Of a stretch of 22,978 nt of DNA, positions 7,180 to 15,067 are shown piece by piece. The notes under the pieces were generated by a model. It was given only the letters and a program-made list of their open reading frames with translations. It searched no databases and was not told the DNA's origin. Origin of the DNA: an uncultured Prevotella sp. (GTDB lineage: Bacteria; Bacteroidota; Bacteroidia; Bacteroidales; Bacteroidaceae); contig CAKQDQ010000030.1 in assembly GCA_934229335.1 (NCBI GenBank), positions 1 through 22,978 on the forward strand. The letters run 5' to 3'. How positions within the stretch are numbered: the first letter of the stretch is position 1; each line of letters opens with the position of its first letter. A program made the position numbers and the translations under genes.

Positions 7180-8373
7180 ATGGGACGTTTATCCAGCAGA
7201 CTAAACAGATTGGCGCCTTCAGCAACTCTCGCTATGTCACAAAAGAGCAGCGAAATGAAGGCACAAGGTATTGACGTAATTAACCTCAGCGTGGGAGAAC
7301 CTGACTTTAACACTCCTGACCACATCAAAGAAGCAGCTAAAAAAGCTGTAGACGACAACTGGTCAAGATACTCTCCCGTTGCAGGCTACGCTGACCTGAG
7401 AGAGGCTATCGTAGCTAAGCTGAAGAATGAGAACGGACTTGACTACAAGGCAAGCGAAATATCTGTCAGCAATGGCGCAAAGCAGGCTGTATGCAACGCT
7501 ATCATGGCTCTTGTAGACGACGGAGAAGAGGTTATCATACCTGCTCCTTACTGGGTAAGCTACCCACAGATGGTGCTTCTTGCTGGAGGTACACCAGTAC
7601 ACATACCAGCAGGATTCGACCAGAACTTCAAAATTACACCAGAACAGTTAGAGGCAGCTATCACACCTAAGACAAGAATGTTGATTCTCTGCTCACCAAG
7701 CAACCCTACTGGTTCTGTTTATACTAAGGCTGAACTGGAAGGCTTGGCTAACGTGATAAAGAAACACCCTGATATGTATGTTCTCGCTGACGAGATATAC
7801 GAACACATCAACTATGTAGGCAAGCACGAGAGCATAGCACAGTTCCCTGGCATGAAGGAGCAGTCTATCATCATCAACGGTGTCAGCAAGGCATACGCCA
7901 TGACTGGCTGGCGTATCGGTTACATGGCAGCACCAGAGTGGATAGTAAAAGGCTGCAACAAGCTTCAGGGACAGTACACATCAGGACCTTGCTCTGTAAG
8001 TCAGAAGACTGCTATGGCGGCTTACATCGCTGACCAGCAGTGTGTAGAGGATATGCGTAAAGCCTTTGAGCGCAGACGTGACCTCATCGTTAGCCTCGTA
8101 AGAGAGGTTCCAGGACTGGAAGTGAACGTTCCTGACGGTGCATTCTATGTATTCCCTAAGTGCAAGAGCTACCTCGGAAAGACTGACGGCAATCGTGTTA
8201 TTAAGGATACTAACGACTTCGCTATGTACCTCCTCGAAGTAGGACATGTTGCAACGGTAGGTGGCGACGCATTCGGTGACCCAGAGTGCTTCCGCATGAG
8301 CTACGCTACAAGCGATGACAACATCCGCGAGGCTATCAAGCGTATCAAGGAGTGTCTCGCTAAGCTCAAATAA
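7180..8373 (+). CDS. Pyridoxal-phosphate-dependent aminotransferase, class I (aspartate aminotransferase-like)
   Basis: The 397-aa cytoplasmic enzyme has all hallmarks of fold-type I, class I aminotransferases close to the Bacillus/Thermus AspB type. The PLP-binding lysine is K237 in VSKAYAMTGWRIGYMAAP. N175 lies in SPSNPTGSVY, D204 and Y207 in LADEIYEHINY, and the carboxylate-binding arginine is probably R372 in CFRMSYATS. The N-terminus carries VINLSVGEPDFNTPDHI and the substrate/PLP glycine motif SNGAKQAV. The most likely reaction is aspartate plus 2-oxoglutarate to oxaloacetate plus glutamate. Related enzymes also accept aromatic amino acids or prephenate, so the substrate is not settled. 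It is a monocistronic unit with its own promoter and a downstream hairpin. Confidence 0.92.
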   Translation: MGRLSSRLNRLAPSATLAMSQKSSEMKAQGIDVINLSVGEPDFNTPDHIKEAAKKAVDDNWSRYSPVAGYADLREAIVAKLKNENGLDYKASEISVSNGAKQAVCNAIMALVDDGEEVIIPAPYWVSYPQMVLLAGGTPVHIPAGFDQNFKITPEQLEAAITPKTRMLILCSPSNPTGSVYTKAELEGLANVIKKHPDMYVLADEIYEHINYVGKHESIAQFPGMKEQSIIINGVSKAYAMTGWRIGYMAAPEWIVKGCNKLQGQYTSGPCSVSQKTAMAAYIADQQCVEDMRKAFERRRDLIVSLVREVPGLEVNVPDGAFYVFPKCKSYLGKTDGNRVIKDTNDFAMYLLEVGHVATVGGDAFGDPECFRMSYATSDDNIREAIKRIKECLAKLK

Positions 8374-8418
8374 AGCGACACGTATACACGGCAACAAGAC
8401 TTTTTAGAATAAAAAAAG

Positions 8419-8434
8419 TGAGATTATAATCTCA
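8419..8434. promoter_or_regulatory. Perfect 16-bp palindrome flanked by A-tracts
   Basis: TGAGATTATAATCTCA is self-complementary over all 16 bases and has seven A residues on the right and an A-run on the left. It could be an operator for a dimeric regulator. In the reverse direction it is followed by a T-run and could terminate minus-strand transcripts. Confidence 0.4.
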
Positions 8435-8473
8435 AAAAAAGAAACGACTTCCAGAAAGAAGAGATACATAATA

Positions 8474-8517
8474 TTAGTGCGAAAGGAGACCCAAAAAGTC
8501 TCCTTTTCCGCACTAAT
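8474..8517 (+). terminator. Hairpin after the aminotransferase gene
   Basis: TTAGTGCG plus AAAGGAGAC pairs with GTCTCCTTTT plus CGCACTAA, giving about 17 bp with a 2-nt bulge and a CCAAAAA loop. It lies 100 nt after the stop codon. The following sequence (TTTACC) is a poor U-tract, so this may be a weak terminator or a 3'-end stabiliser. Confidence 0.6.
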
Positions 8518-8559
8518 TTACCATGTCAAAAACTTTTTTCTGTTAAAAGTCCTTAATCA

Positions 8560-8591
8560 TTGCCGTAGTTCCACTTTATTTGCTAACTTTG
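8560..8591 (+). promoter_or_regulatory. Bacteroidota-type promoter for the exbB operon
   Basis: TTG at 8560-8562, 21 bp spacer, then TAACTTTG at 8584-8591. It precedes exbB by about 110 nt, and the leader between is rich in A. It is the only clear promoter before the run of genes up to 18741. Confidence 0.65.
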
Positions 8592-8707
8592 TGTTTGGAA
8601 AAGAAACGTCTTAGTTAACCCAAGCAAGCAAAACTAAACGTACTAACACGCACTTATATTGATTATCAACCAATTCATTAATAATTTTAAAAACTAATCA
8701 AACAATT

Positions 8708-9532
8708 ATGGCAGCTTCAAAAACAACAGCCGCGCCTAAGAAGTCAGCAGGCTTCCAGGGTGTAAGACACGCAATCATTATCATTATCTTTGCATTTGCA
8801 GTGGGTATTTGCTTCTACCTCTTCTTCTTGGGTAACCCAAGCAACTTCGCTAACAATGATCCAGAAGGACACCCTCTGAACATGCTCGGTACAGTGTATA
8901 AAGGTGGTTGGGTCGTTCCTATCATCCTCGGTCTTCTCTGTACTGTCATCGCTATGTCTGTAGAGCGTATCATCGCTATCTCAGCTTGCGCAGGTAAAGG
9001 CAATGTAACAAAGTTCACTGTTAACGTTAAGAAGGCTCTCAAAGAAGGCGACATCGCTAAGGCTGAGCAGCTCTGCAACAAGCAGAAGGGTTCTGTAGCT
9101 AACGTAGTTCTCGCTGACCTCAAGGCTTACAAGGAAATGGAAACAGCTCCTATCAAGCTCAAAGAGAAGGTTGCAGCTATCCAGAACGCACACGAAGAGG
9201 CAAGCGCACTCGAAATGCCTACTATGACAATGAACCTCCCTATCATCGCTACTATCGTTACACTCGGTACTCTTACCGCTCTGTTCGGTACTGTGCTTGG
9301 TATGATTCGTTCATTCGCAGCTCTTGCTGCTGGTGGTGGTGCTGACTCTATGGCTCTGTCAACTGGTATCTCTGAGGCCCTCGTAAACACAGCTTCTGGT
9401 ATCGCAACATCTTGGGTTTCTGTTGTCGCTTACAACTACTTCACCAACAGAATCGACAAGCTTACTTTTGCAATGGACGAGATTGGTTACACAGTAGCTC
9501 ATACATTCGAAGACAAGCACCCAGAAGCTTAA
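8708..9532 (+). CDS. exbB: ExbB/TolQ/MotA-family proton channel subunit
   Basis: The 274-aa inner-membrane protein forms the pentameric channel part of the Ton complex. With ExbD it converts proton-motive force into movement of TonB. An N-terminal low-complexity stretch (MAASKTTAAPKKSAG) is followed by helix 1 (about 21-42), a second helix (about 70-92, ending MSVERIIAI), a cytoplasmic domain and the paired helices that carry the family signature, LPIIATIVTLGTLTALFGTV with LGMIRSFAALA, then GISEALVNTASGIATSWVSV with VAYNYF. The extra N-terminal helix and the length above E. coli ExbB (244 aa) are usual in Bacteroidota. It is the first gene of the operon, followed by two exbD genes and tonB. 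Confidence 0.94.
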   Translation: MAASKTTAAPKKSAGFQGVRHAIIIIIFAFAVGICFYLFFLGNPSNFANNDPEGHPLNMLGTVYKGGWVVPIILGLLCTVIAMSVERIIAISACAGKGNVTKFTVNVKKALKEGDIAKAEQLCNKQKGSVANVVLADLKAYKEMETAPIKLKEKVAAIQNAHEEASALEMPTMTMNLPIIATIVTLGTLTALFGTVLGMIRSFAALAAGGGADSMALSTGISEALVNTASGIATSWVSVVAYNYFTNRIDKLTFAMDEIGYTVAHTFEDKHPEA

Positions 9533-9563
9533 TTTTTACTAACCCTTTAAATTTTATTCAGTT

Positions 9564-10181
9564 ATGGGTAAGTTAAAAATTAAGAAAAGCGACGTCTGGA
9601 TTGACATGACTCCTATGTCAGACGTGATGGTGCTTTTGCTGACGTTCTTCATGTTGACTTCAACATTCGTTAAGAACGAACCAGTAAAGGTAAACCAGCC
9701 AATGTCTGTATCGGAGATTAAAATTCCAGAGAAGAACGTCCTGAATATCGTTGTCGACAAAACCGGCAAGGTATTTATGAGTTTGGACAATCAGAACGAC
9801 GTCCTCACTGTTATCCAGGATATGGATACCAAGTTCGACCTCGGACTGAATGCAGTACAGATGAAGAAGTTCCAGACTGACCCTATGTGGGGTATGAGTC
9901 TTAGTCTGTTGAAGACTTATCTCAATCTGCCTAATGATAAGATGACTGAGGCAATGACCGGCAAAGAAGCTGGTATTCCTCTCGACTCTATCAACAATGG
10001 TAAGAGCGAATTCCAAGAGTGGGTTACTTCTGTAGTAGAGAATACGGACGACATCAAGATTGCTATCAAGGCTGACTCTGACACTCCGTACGCTAATATT
10101 AAGAAGGTAATGTCTGAACTTCAGGATATGGATCAGAACCGTTACTACCTTATCACATCGTTAAAGACTGGGGAGGATTAA
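9564..10181 (+). CDS. exbD: ExbD/TolR-family biopolymer transport protein (first copy)
   Basis: A 205-aa protein with a single N-terminal membrane helix and a periplasmic domain. The essential proton-path aspartate is D20 in IDMTPMSDVMVLLLTFFML, equivalent to E. coli ExbD D25. E. coli ExbD is 141 aa. The extra length here is an insertion (about residues 85-145, QMKKFQTDPMWGMSLSLL and KTYLNLPND) before the conserved end KIAIKADSDTPYANIKKVMS. It lies 31 nt after exbB and 3 nt before the second exbD. The duplicate subunits are typical of Bacteroidota Ton operons and may form a heterodimer in the ExbB pore. Confidence 0.93.
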   Translation: MGKLKIKKSDVWIDMTPMSDVMVLLLTFFMLTSTFVKNEPVKVNQPMSVSEIKIPEKNVLNIVVDKTGKVFMSLDNQNDVLTVIQDMDTKFDLGLNAVQMKKFQTDPMWGMSLSLLKTYLNLPNDKMTEAMTGKEAGIPLDSINNGKSEFQEWVTSVVENTDDIKIAIKADSDTPYANIKKVMSELQDMDQNRYYLITSLKTGED

Positions 10182-10184
10182 TAA

Positions 10185-10817
10185 ATGGCAAAGAAACAAG
10201 AAAAGCAAAAGAAAATGAACGTCCGCGTGGACTTCACGCCGATGGTTGATATGATGATGCTTCTTATCACTTTCTTCATGCTCTGTACCTCTCTGGCTAA
10301 GCCTCAGTCAATGGAACTGAGTATGCCGGCTAACGACAAGAACCTCGAAGATCAAGATAAGTCAGTAACTAAGGCTTCATACACTATCACTATTTACGTG
10401 GCTGGCAACAACAAAATTTACTATGTTGAAGGTATGCCAAAGTATGATGATCCTTCATGCCTCAAACCTACTACATGGGGTAAGAACGGTATCAGAAAGG
10501 TGCTACAGACTCACGTAACAGAGGATAATACACAGCCTGTTCTGCAGGTAATGAAAGCTAAGGCTGAGCTCGACCTTAAAAAGGAAGACATGACCGAGGC
10601 AGAATACGCGGCAGCACTCTCTAAAATCAAAGGCGGAGAAATTAACGGTCAGAAGATTCAGACTATGACTGTTATTATCAAAGCTACTGATACATCAACC
10701 TATAAGAACGTTGTCGACGCTCTTGACGAGATGCAGATATGCAGCATTGGTAAGTACGTGCTTGATAAAATCAACGACCAGGACAAGAAGCTTCTTAACG
10801 AGAAGGGCGTAAAGTAA
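10185..10817 (+). CDS. exbD: ExbD/TolR-family biopolymer transport protein (second copy)
   Basis: A 210-aa paralogue of the preceding gene with the same layout. A basic cytoplasmic start (MAKKQEKQKKMNVRVDF) is followed by the membrane helix with the key aspartate D22 in TPMVDMMMLLITFFMLC, then a periplasmic domain. The periplasmic part has its own insertion with YVEGMPKYDDPSCLKPTTWG and KKEDMTEAEYAAALSKIKGG, and ends with the ExbD fold segment MTVIIKATDTSTYKNVVDAL. It starts 3 nt after the first exbD stop, so the two are probably translationally coupled. The insertions differ between the copies, suggesting they are not interchangeable. Confidence 0.93.
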   Translation: MAKKQEKQKKMNVRVDFTPMVDMMMLLITFFMLCTSLAKPQSMELSMPANDKNLEDQDKSVTKASYTITIYVAGNNKIYYVEGMPKYDDPSCLKPTTWGKNGIRKVLQTHVTEDNTQPVLQVMKAKAELDLKKEDMTEAEYAAALSKIKGGEINGQKIQTMTVIIKATDTSTYKNVVDALDEMQICSIGKYVLDKINDQDKKLLNEKGVK

Positions 10818-10869
10818 TGGCTCGGTGACCTAAACAAGTACAAGTATTAACTATTAAAAAGATTACAAA

Positions 10870-11712
10870 ATGTCTAAAATAGATCTCATATCTGGTGAGT
10901 GGACCGACATAGTCTTTGCCGACCGCAACCAGGCGTATGGTGCCTATGCTCTGCGTAAGAGCACTGGTAAGCGTAATGTGATTGCTATTCTGGCTGTTAT
11001 CTTGCTCGCTATCGCATGTCAGGTTGGTCTCACCCTCAAAAATATTGCGGACGAGGCAGCAGCAAAGAAAGCAGCTATGAATCAGGTTACCGAGCTTTCT
11101 GCTCTGCAACAGCAGAAGAAAAAGGAAGCTAAGGTGGAGCGTAAGCAACTGGTTAAGCAGGAAGAGGTAAAGAAAGTGGTAGAGAAGGTTAAGAGCTCTG
11201 TCAAGTTTACCGCCCCTGTCATCAAAAAGGATGACGAAGTTAAGCCTGAAGATGAAATGAAAAGCCAGGAGGATATCATGAAGAGTGGTGCAGCTGTCGG
11301 TGCATTCGACGTTGTCGGTAACGACGAAGGCGGCGAAGTGCTGAAGGCAAAAGAGGTCATCGCTCAGGAGCCTGTTAAGCCAAAAGAAGAAGAGAACAAG
11401 GTGTTCGACGTTGTTGAACAGATGCCTTCTTACCCTGGTGGTATGGGTGCCCTCATGCAGTACCTCAGCTCTCACATCAAGTATCCTGTAATTGCAGAGG
11501 AGAATGGTATTCAGGGTCGTGTAATTTGTACTTTCGTCGTAGAGCGCGATGGCTCTATTACGGATGTCAAAGTAGCTAAGTCTGTTGACCCTTCTCTTGA
11601 CAAGGAGGCACAGCGTGTCATCAAGTCTATGCCACACTGGATTCCTGGTAAGCAGAATGGTTCTGCAGTACGTGTGAAGTACACACTCCCTGTAACATTC
11701 CGTCTACAGTAA
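10870..11712 (+). CDS. tonB: TonB-family energy transducer
   Basis: The 280-aa protein spans the periplasm and passes energy from ExbB/ExbD to TonB-dependent outer-membrane receptors. The N-terminal cytoplasmic segment carries the Bacteroidota hallmark IVFADRNQAYGAYALRK. One membrane helix follows at about residues 36-55 (VIAILAVILLAIACQVGLTL). The linker (about 70-175) is rich in Lys, Glu and Val rather than Pro. The C-terminal TonB domain (about 185-280) has MPSYPGGMGALMQYLSSHIK, YPVIAEENGIQGRVICTFVV, DGSITDVKVAKSVDPSLD and ends PVTFRLQ. It is preceded by a 52-nt gap after the second exbD. Confidence 0.94.
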   Translation: MSKIDLISGEWTDIVFADRNQAYGAYALRKSTGKRNVIAILAVILLAIACQVGLTLKNIADEAAAKKAAMNQVTELSALQQQKKKEAKVERKQLVKQEEVKKVVEKVKSSVKFTAPVIKKDDEVKPEDEMKSQEDIMKSGAAVGAFDVVGNDEGGEVLKAKEVIAQEPVKPKEEENKVFDVVEQMPSYPGGMGALMQYLSSHIKYPVIAEENGIQGRVICTFVVERDGSITDVKVAKSVDPSLDKEAQRVIKSMPHWIPGKQNGSAVRVKYTLPVTFRLQ

Positions 11713-11738
11713 TATCATATTACAAGAATTACATAAAT

Positions 11739-12698
11739 ATGATTAAAACGATATCTTACATATTCGTAGGATTAATACTTATGACCAATCTTTGTTCTTG
11801 CGGAGGACGCAAGAATAAAGATGGTCGCACTGATACTTATTCGTCAGGGGCGATATCTTTCGCCTCTGACGAAAGTTTTAGTCCCATTATAGAAGAGGAG
11901 AGGTCACTGTTTGAATCGCTTTATCCTCTCGCCAAACTTACACCGATATACACTAACGAGTCGGACGCCATAAACCAACTACTGCAAGGCAAGGTTTGTA
12001 TGGCTATTACGGCACGTGATTACAAAAAAGCGGAACTGGAAAGCCTCAAAGCTCGAAAACAATTCCCATTATCCATCAAGATAGCATACGATGGATTAGC
12101 ATTAATTCAGAACACGGCTAACACTGATTCATGTATCAGTGTGAAAGATATAAAAAGAATACTGACTGGCGAAGTGACTCGCTGGAATCAGATATACCCT
12201 AAGTCTGACAAAGGTGAGATTACAGTAGTCTTCGACAACAAAAAGTCTTCTACTGTTCACTATGTTGAAGATAGCATCCTCGGAGGAAAGCCTATCACAA
12301 GCCCAAGCGTCTTTGCGGTAAACAAGACAGAGGAGGTTGTCAAGTACGTAGAGAAGCATAAAGGGGCTATAGGCATAATAGGAAGTAACTGGCTCAACGA
12401 CCAAAGGGACACAACAAACCTCACATTCCGTAAAGAAGTACGCCCTATGGCTGTAACAAAGTTGGACGTTGCCAACGTGGCTAATTCATGGAAGCCGTAT
12501 CAGTACTATTTCCTTAATGGCAACTACCCATTGGTTCGCACCATATATATACTTCTAAACGATCCTCACATGGGACTGCCTACAGGCTTTAAGAACTTCA
12601 TTATATCGCAAGACCGCGGACAGATTGTTATACTCAAAGCCGGATTGTTGCCTGCATACGGTAGGCTAACGATAAGAGAAGTTCACGTTAACGATTAA
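11739..12698 (+). CDS. PstS-like substrate-binding lipoprotein
   Basis: The 319-aa product begins with a signal sequence ending in a lipobox (LMTNLCSCGG, probable lipidated C21). The mature part resembles the phosphate-binding PBP-like domain of PstS: YSSGAISFASDESFSPIIEE, LIQNTANTDSCISVKDIKRI, the ILTGEVTRWNQIYPKSDKG block and KHKGAIGIIGSNW. The rest of a Pst transporter (PstC, PstA, PstB) is absent here. Proteins of this kind sit between tonB and a TPR gene in many Bacteroidota, so a role in the Ton complex or the envelope is as likely as phosphate uptake. It starts 26 nt after tonB. Confidence 0.85.
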   Translation: MIKTISYIFVGLILMTNLCSCGGRKNKDGRTDTYSSGAISFASDESFSPIIEEERSLFESLYPLAKLTPIYTNESDAINQLLQGKVCMAITARDYKKAELESLKARKQFPLSIKIAYDGLALIQNTANTDSCISVKDIKRILTGEVTRWNQIYPKSDKGEITVVFDNKKSSTVHYVEDSILGGKPITSPSVFAVNKTEEVVKYVEKHKGAIGIIGSNWLNDQRDTTNLTFRKEVRPMAVTKLDVANVANSWKPYQYYFLNGNYPLVRTIYILLNDPHMGLPTGFKNFIISQDRGQIVILKAGLLPAYGRLTIREVHVND

Positions 12699-12792
12699 AC
12701 TTATAAACAAGTGACAGCTTATACAAGCTACATCATAGTAGTATAAAAATAAAATAGAAATATAAACAAGCAAAAATAAAGATCTAAATAAA

Positions 12793-14244
12793 ATGAGAAC
12801 AAAGAACATACTGGTTGGAGCACTTATGGTACTTATGAGCGCACCTGCAATGGCTCAGTCTCAGCCTGACGCTATCATGACACAGGTTTCTGCTATACTT
12901 AAAGCAAACGCCGCTGATGGAGCAAGCCAGATTGAAGCTATAGCAAAGGAAAACAAAAAGAATGCTAATGCTCTCGCAAGTATTGCAAAGGCATATCTTG
13001 CTGCTAAAGACGCGACTAAAGCAGAGGAATATGCAAACAAAGCATACGAGATAATAAGCAAGAAGGGCACTAACGAAGAGAAAGGCGAAATCTTCGTGCT
13101 GCTTGGAAATATCGCAGTGTCAAAGGATGACGGTGGTAAAGCGGCAGAGTGCTTCCAGCAGGCTATATATTTCAGCCCTAAAAACCCAGACGGTTATCGT
13201 CGCTATGCACAGATAATGAGTAAGACGGACCCTGCTGGTGCTGTACAGACACTGGAGGATTTGCGTGCGCAACGCCCTGACTACCCTGTAGACCTCATCG
13301 CTGCCGAGATATATTCAAGTAGCGGTAAACTGAAGCAGGCTGTCGAGTACTACGGCAAGGTTAAGTTGGACGACATGAAGGACTATCAGGTTTCTGACTA
13401 TGCTACCAACCTTTTCCTTTCAAAGGACTATGACAAGGCTCTTGAGGTTGCTAACTGGGGTCACGCTAAGTGGCCTCGTAACGCTTCCATGAACCGCCTT
13501 ATCATGTTCAGCCTTACTGACAAGAAGGAGTATGAAGCAGCTATTGCGGCTGGTAATAACCTGTTTAATGCTTCTGACTCTGCTAAGATTTCTGCCTTCG
13601 ACTACAACTATTATGCTACCTCACTCAAGGGTGCAAAGAAGTATGAAGAGGCTATCGCTTGCTACGAAAAGATACAAAAGCTTGACGGTATCGATGCTGG
13701 CACCGTAACAGAAAAGAATAAGGACATCTCTGACTGCTACAAGAAACTCAGCAACTACGCTAAGGCTGGCGAATACCTTGACAAATATCTTCAGGCACAG
13801 ACAGGCAAGTCATTCAGCCTCGAGGAGTCTCTCGCTTCTCTCTATGCTGATGAACTGATGGACGAGAAGAGCACAGCAGAGAGAAAGCAGGAAGCATTCA
13901 AAAAAGCGGACGAACTATATGCTGCACTGGCAGAGAAGTATCCTACTAATGCTGCCTATATAGCAAGCAAGCGTAGCCGTTTCCCATTCGCCCTTCCTAA
14001 CATCAGCGACCTTGAGAAACTGAAGATGGCTGCTCCTCACTTCCAGACTCTTGCTGACATCATTGAGAAAGACGAGAACCGCAGTGCTGGCGAGACTAAG
14101 ATGCTTATCAATGCATACGAAGCTATCTGTACTAACTATGTCCACAACCTTAACGATATGGACAAGGCAAAGGAATATGCTGAGAAACTTATCAAACTGA
14201 ATCCTGAGAGTGCCAATGCTAAGGCTATTCTCAGTCTGAAGTAA
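12793..14244 (+). CDS. Periplasmic tetratricopeptide-repeat protein
   Basis: The 483-aa product has a cleavable signal peptide (MRTKNILVGALMVLMSAPAMAQ) and then helical repeats along almost its whole length. TPR-like units include AAECFQQAIYFSPKNPDGYRR, AVEYYGKVKLDDMKDYQVSD, AIACYEKIQKLDGID and DKAKEYAEKLIKLNPESANA. It is a scaffold for protein contacts in the periplasm. No catalytic motif is visible. A 94-nt A-rich gap separates it from the PstS-like gene. Conservation of this TPR gene next to tonB in Bacteroidota suggests that it works with the Ton complex or its receptors, which is inference. Confidence 0.88.
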   Translation: MRTKNILVGALMVLMSAPAMAQSQPDAIMTQVSAILKANAADGASQIEAIAKENKKNANALASIAKAYLAAKDATKAEEYANKAYEIISKKGTNEEKGEIFVLLGNIAVSKDDGGKAAECFQQAIYFSPKNPDGYRRYAQIMSKTDPAGAVQTLEDLRAQRPDYPVDLIAAEIYSSSGKLKQAVEYYGKVKLDDMKDYQVSDYATNLFLSKDYDKALEVANWGHAKWPRNASMNRLIMFSLTDKKEYEAAIAAGNNLFNASDSAKISAFDYNYYATSLKGAKKYEEAIACYEKIQKLDGIDAGTVTEKNKDISDCYKKLSNYAKAGEYLDKYLQAQTGKSFSLEESLASLYADELMDEKSTAERKQEAFKKADELYAALAEKYPTNAAYIASKRSRFPFALPNISDLEKLKMAAPHFQTLADIIEKDENRSAGETKMLINAYEAICTNYVHNLNDMDKAKEYAEKLIKLNPESANAKAILSLK

Positions 14245-14248
14245 TAGA

Positions 14249-15061
14249 ATGAACGAAATACGAATAATAGCCCTTGACCTTGACGGTACTCTTACCAACG
14301 AGGTCAAGGAAATAACGCCTCACACCCTCGCTGCACTTATGCAAGCACAGCGACAAGGTGTGAGGCTTTGTCTTTCTTCTGGACGACCTCCTTATGGTAT
14401 GCGCCCACTTGCAAAACAACTACAAATGGAGCGGTACGGAGGAATGTTGTTGTGCTACAACGGTGGACACATAGAAGAATGTGGTACTGGTAAGGTATTG
14501 GTAGAGCAAGCACTCTCTCCCACTCTTTTGCCATATCTACACGAATGTCAAGAACGTTCTGGTATGACACTGATGACATACTATGAGGACCACATATACA
14601 CTGAACATCCCGATGACCATTACGTACACCAATCCTCGCGCAACAACAAGATGGAGATTGTCGGTGTGCAGGACTTCATCAACGACACGCCACGACCACT
14701 TAACAAATGTCTCATGGTTGGTCCGCCGGAAGTAGTACCCAGATGGGAAGCCATAATGCAGGAAGAGACGAAAGGCAAGATGCACATCTGTCGCTCAACG
14801 CCATACTTTATAGAGCTGTTGCCATTAGGTATTGATAAAGGCTCTGCCCTCAAACAGATGCTTTCCAACATGGAATTGACAACAAACAACCTCATGGCGT
14901 TCGGAGATAGTTTCAACGACATATCCATGTTACAAACCGCTGGCATTGGCATCGCTATGGGTAATGCAGAAGATGCAGTAAAAGCCGTTGCCGATTACGT
15001 TACCGATGACAATGAACACGATGGCATAGCCAAAGCATTGAAGACACTGAACATAATATAA
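14249..15061 (+). CDS. HAD-superfamily hydrolase, Cof type
   Basis: The 270-aa product is a cytoplasmic haloacid-dehalogenase-type phosphatase of the Cof (IIB cap) group. Motif I is ALDLDGTLTNE with the nucleophile D10 and acid/base D12. Motif II is LCLSSGRPPYGM. Motif III is the lysine in PLGIDKGSALKQM, and motif IV is MAFGDSFNDISML. The end carries GIGIAMGNAEDAVKAVADYV, typical of the family. These enzymes dephosphorylate sugar phosphates, FMN or pyridoxal phosphate, and the substrate is not readable here. It starts 4 nt after the TPR gene stop, so it lies in the same transcript. Confidence 0.93.
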   Translation: MNEIRIIALDLDGTLTNEVKEITPHTLAALMQAQRQGVRLCLSSGRPPYGMRPLAKQLQMERYGGMLLCYNGGHIEECGTGKVLVEQALSPTLLPYLHECQERSGMTLMTYYEDHIYTEHPDDHYVHQSSRNNKMEIVGVQDFINDTPRPLNKCLMVGPPEVVPRWEAIMQEETKGKMHICRSTPYFIELLPLGIDKGSALKQMLSNMELTTNNLMAFGDSFNDISMLQTAGIGIAMGNAEDAVKAVADYVTDDNEHDGIAKALKTLNII

Positions 15062-15067
15062 TAGATA

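Larger units (their letters stand above)
8374..8707. other. Intergenic region between aminotransferase and exbB
   Basis: This 334-bp region holds a 16-bp perfect palindrome (8419-8434), a long hairpin (8474-8517), and a promoter (8560-8591) with a roughly 110-nt A-rich leader. No coding frame is credible. Confidence 0.75.

Noticed and set aside
10795..11637. 280-codon open frame on the minus strand opposite tonB
   Set aside because: It is antisense to a clear TonB protein, has low-complexity Leu/Phe-rich translation and no recognisable domain. It is a shadow of the tonB codon pattern.
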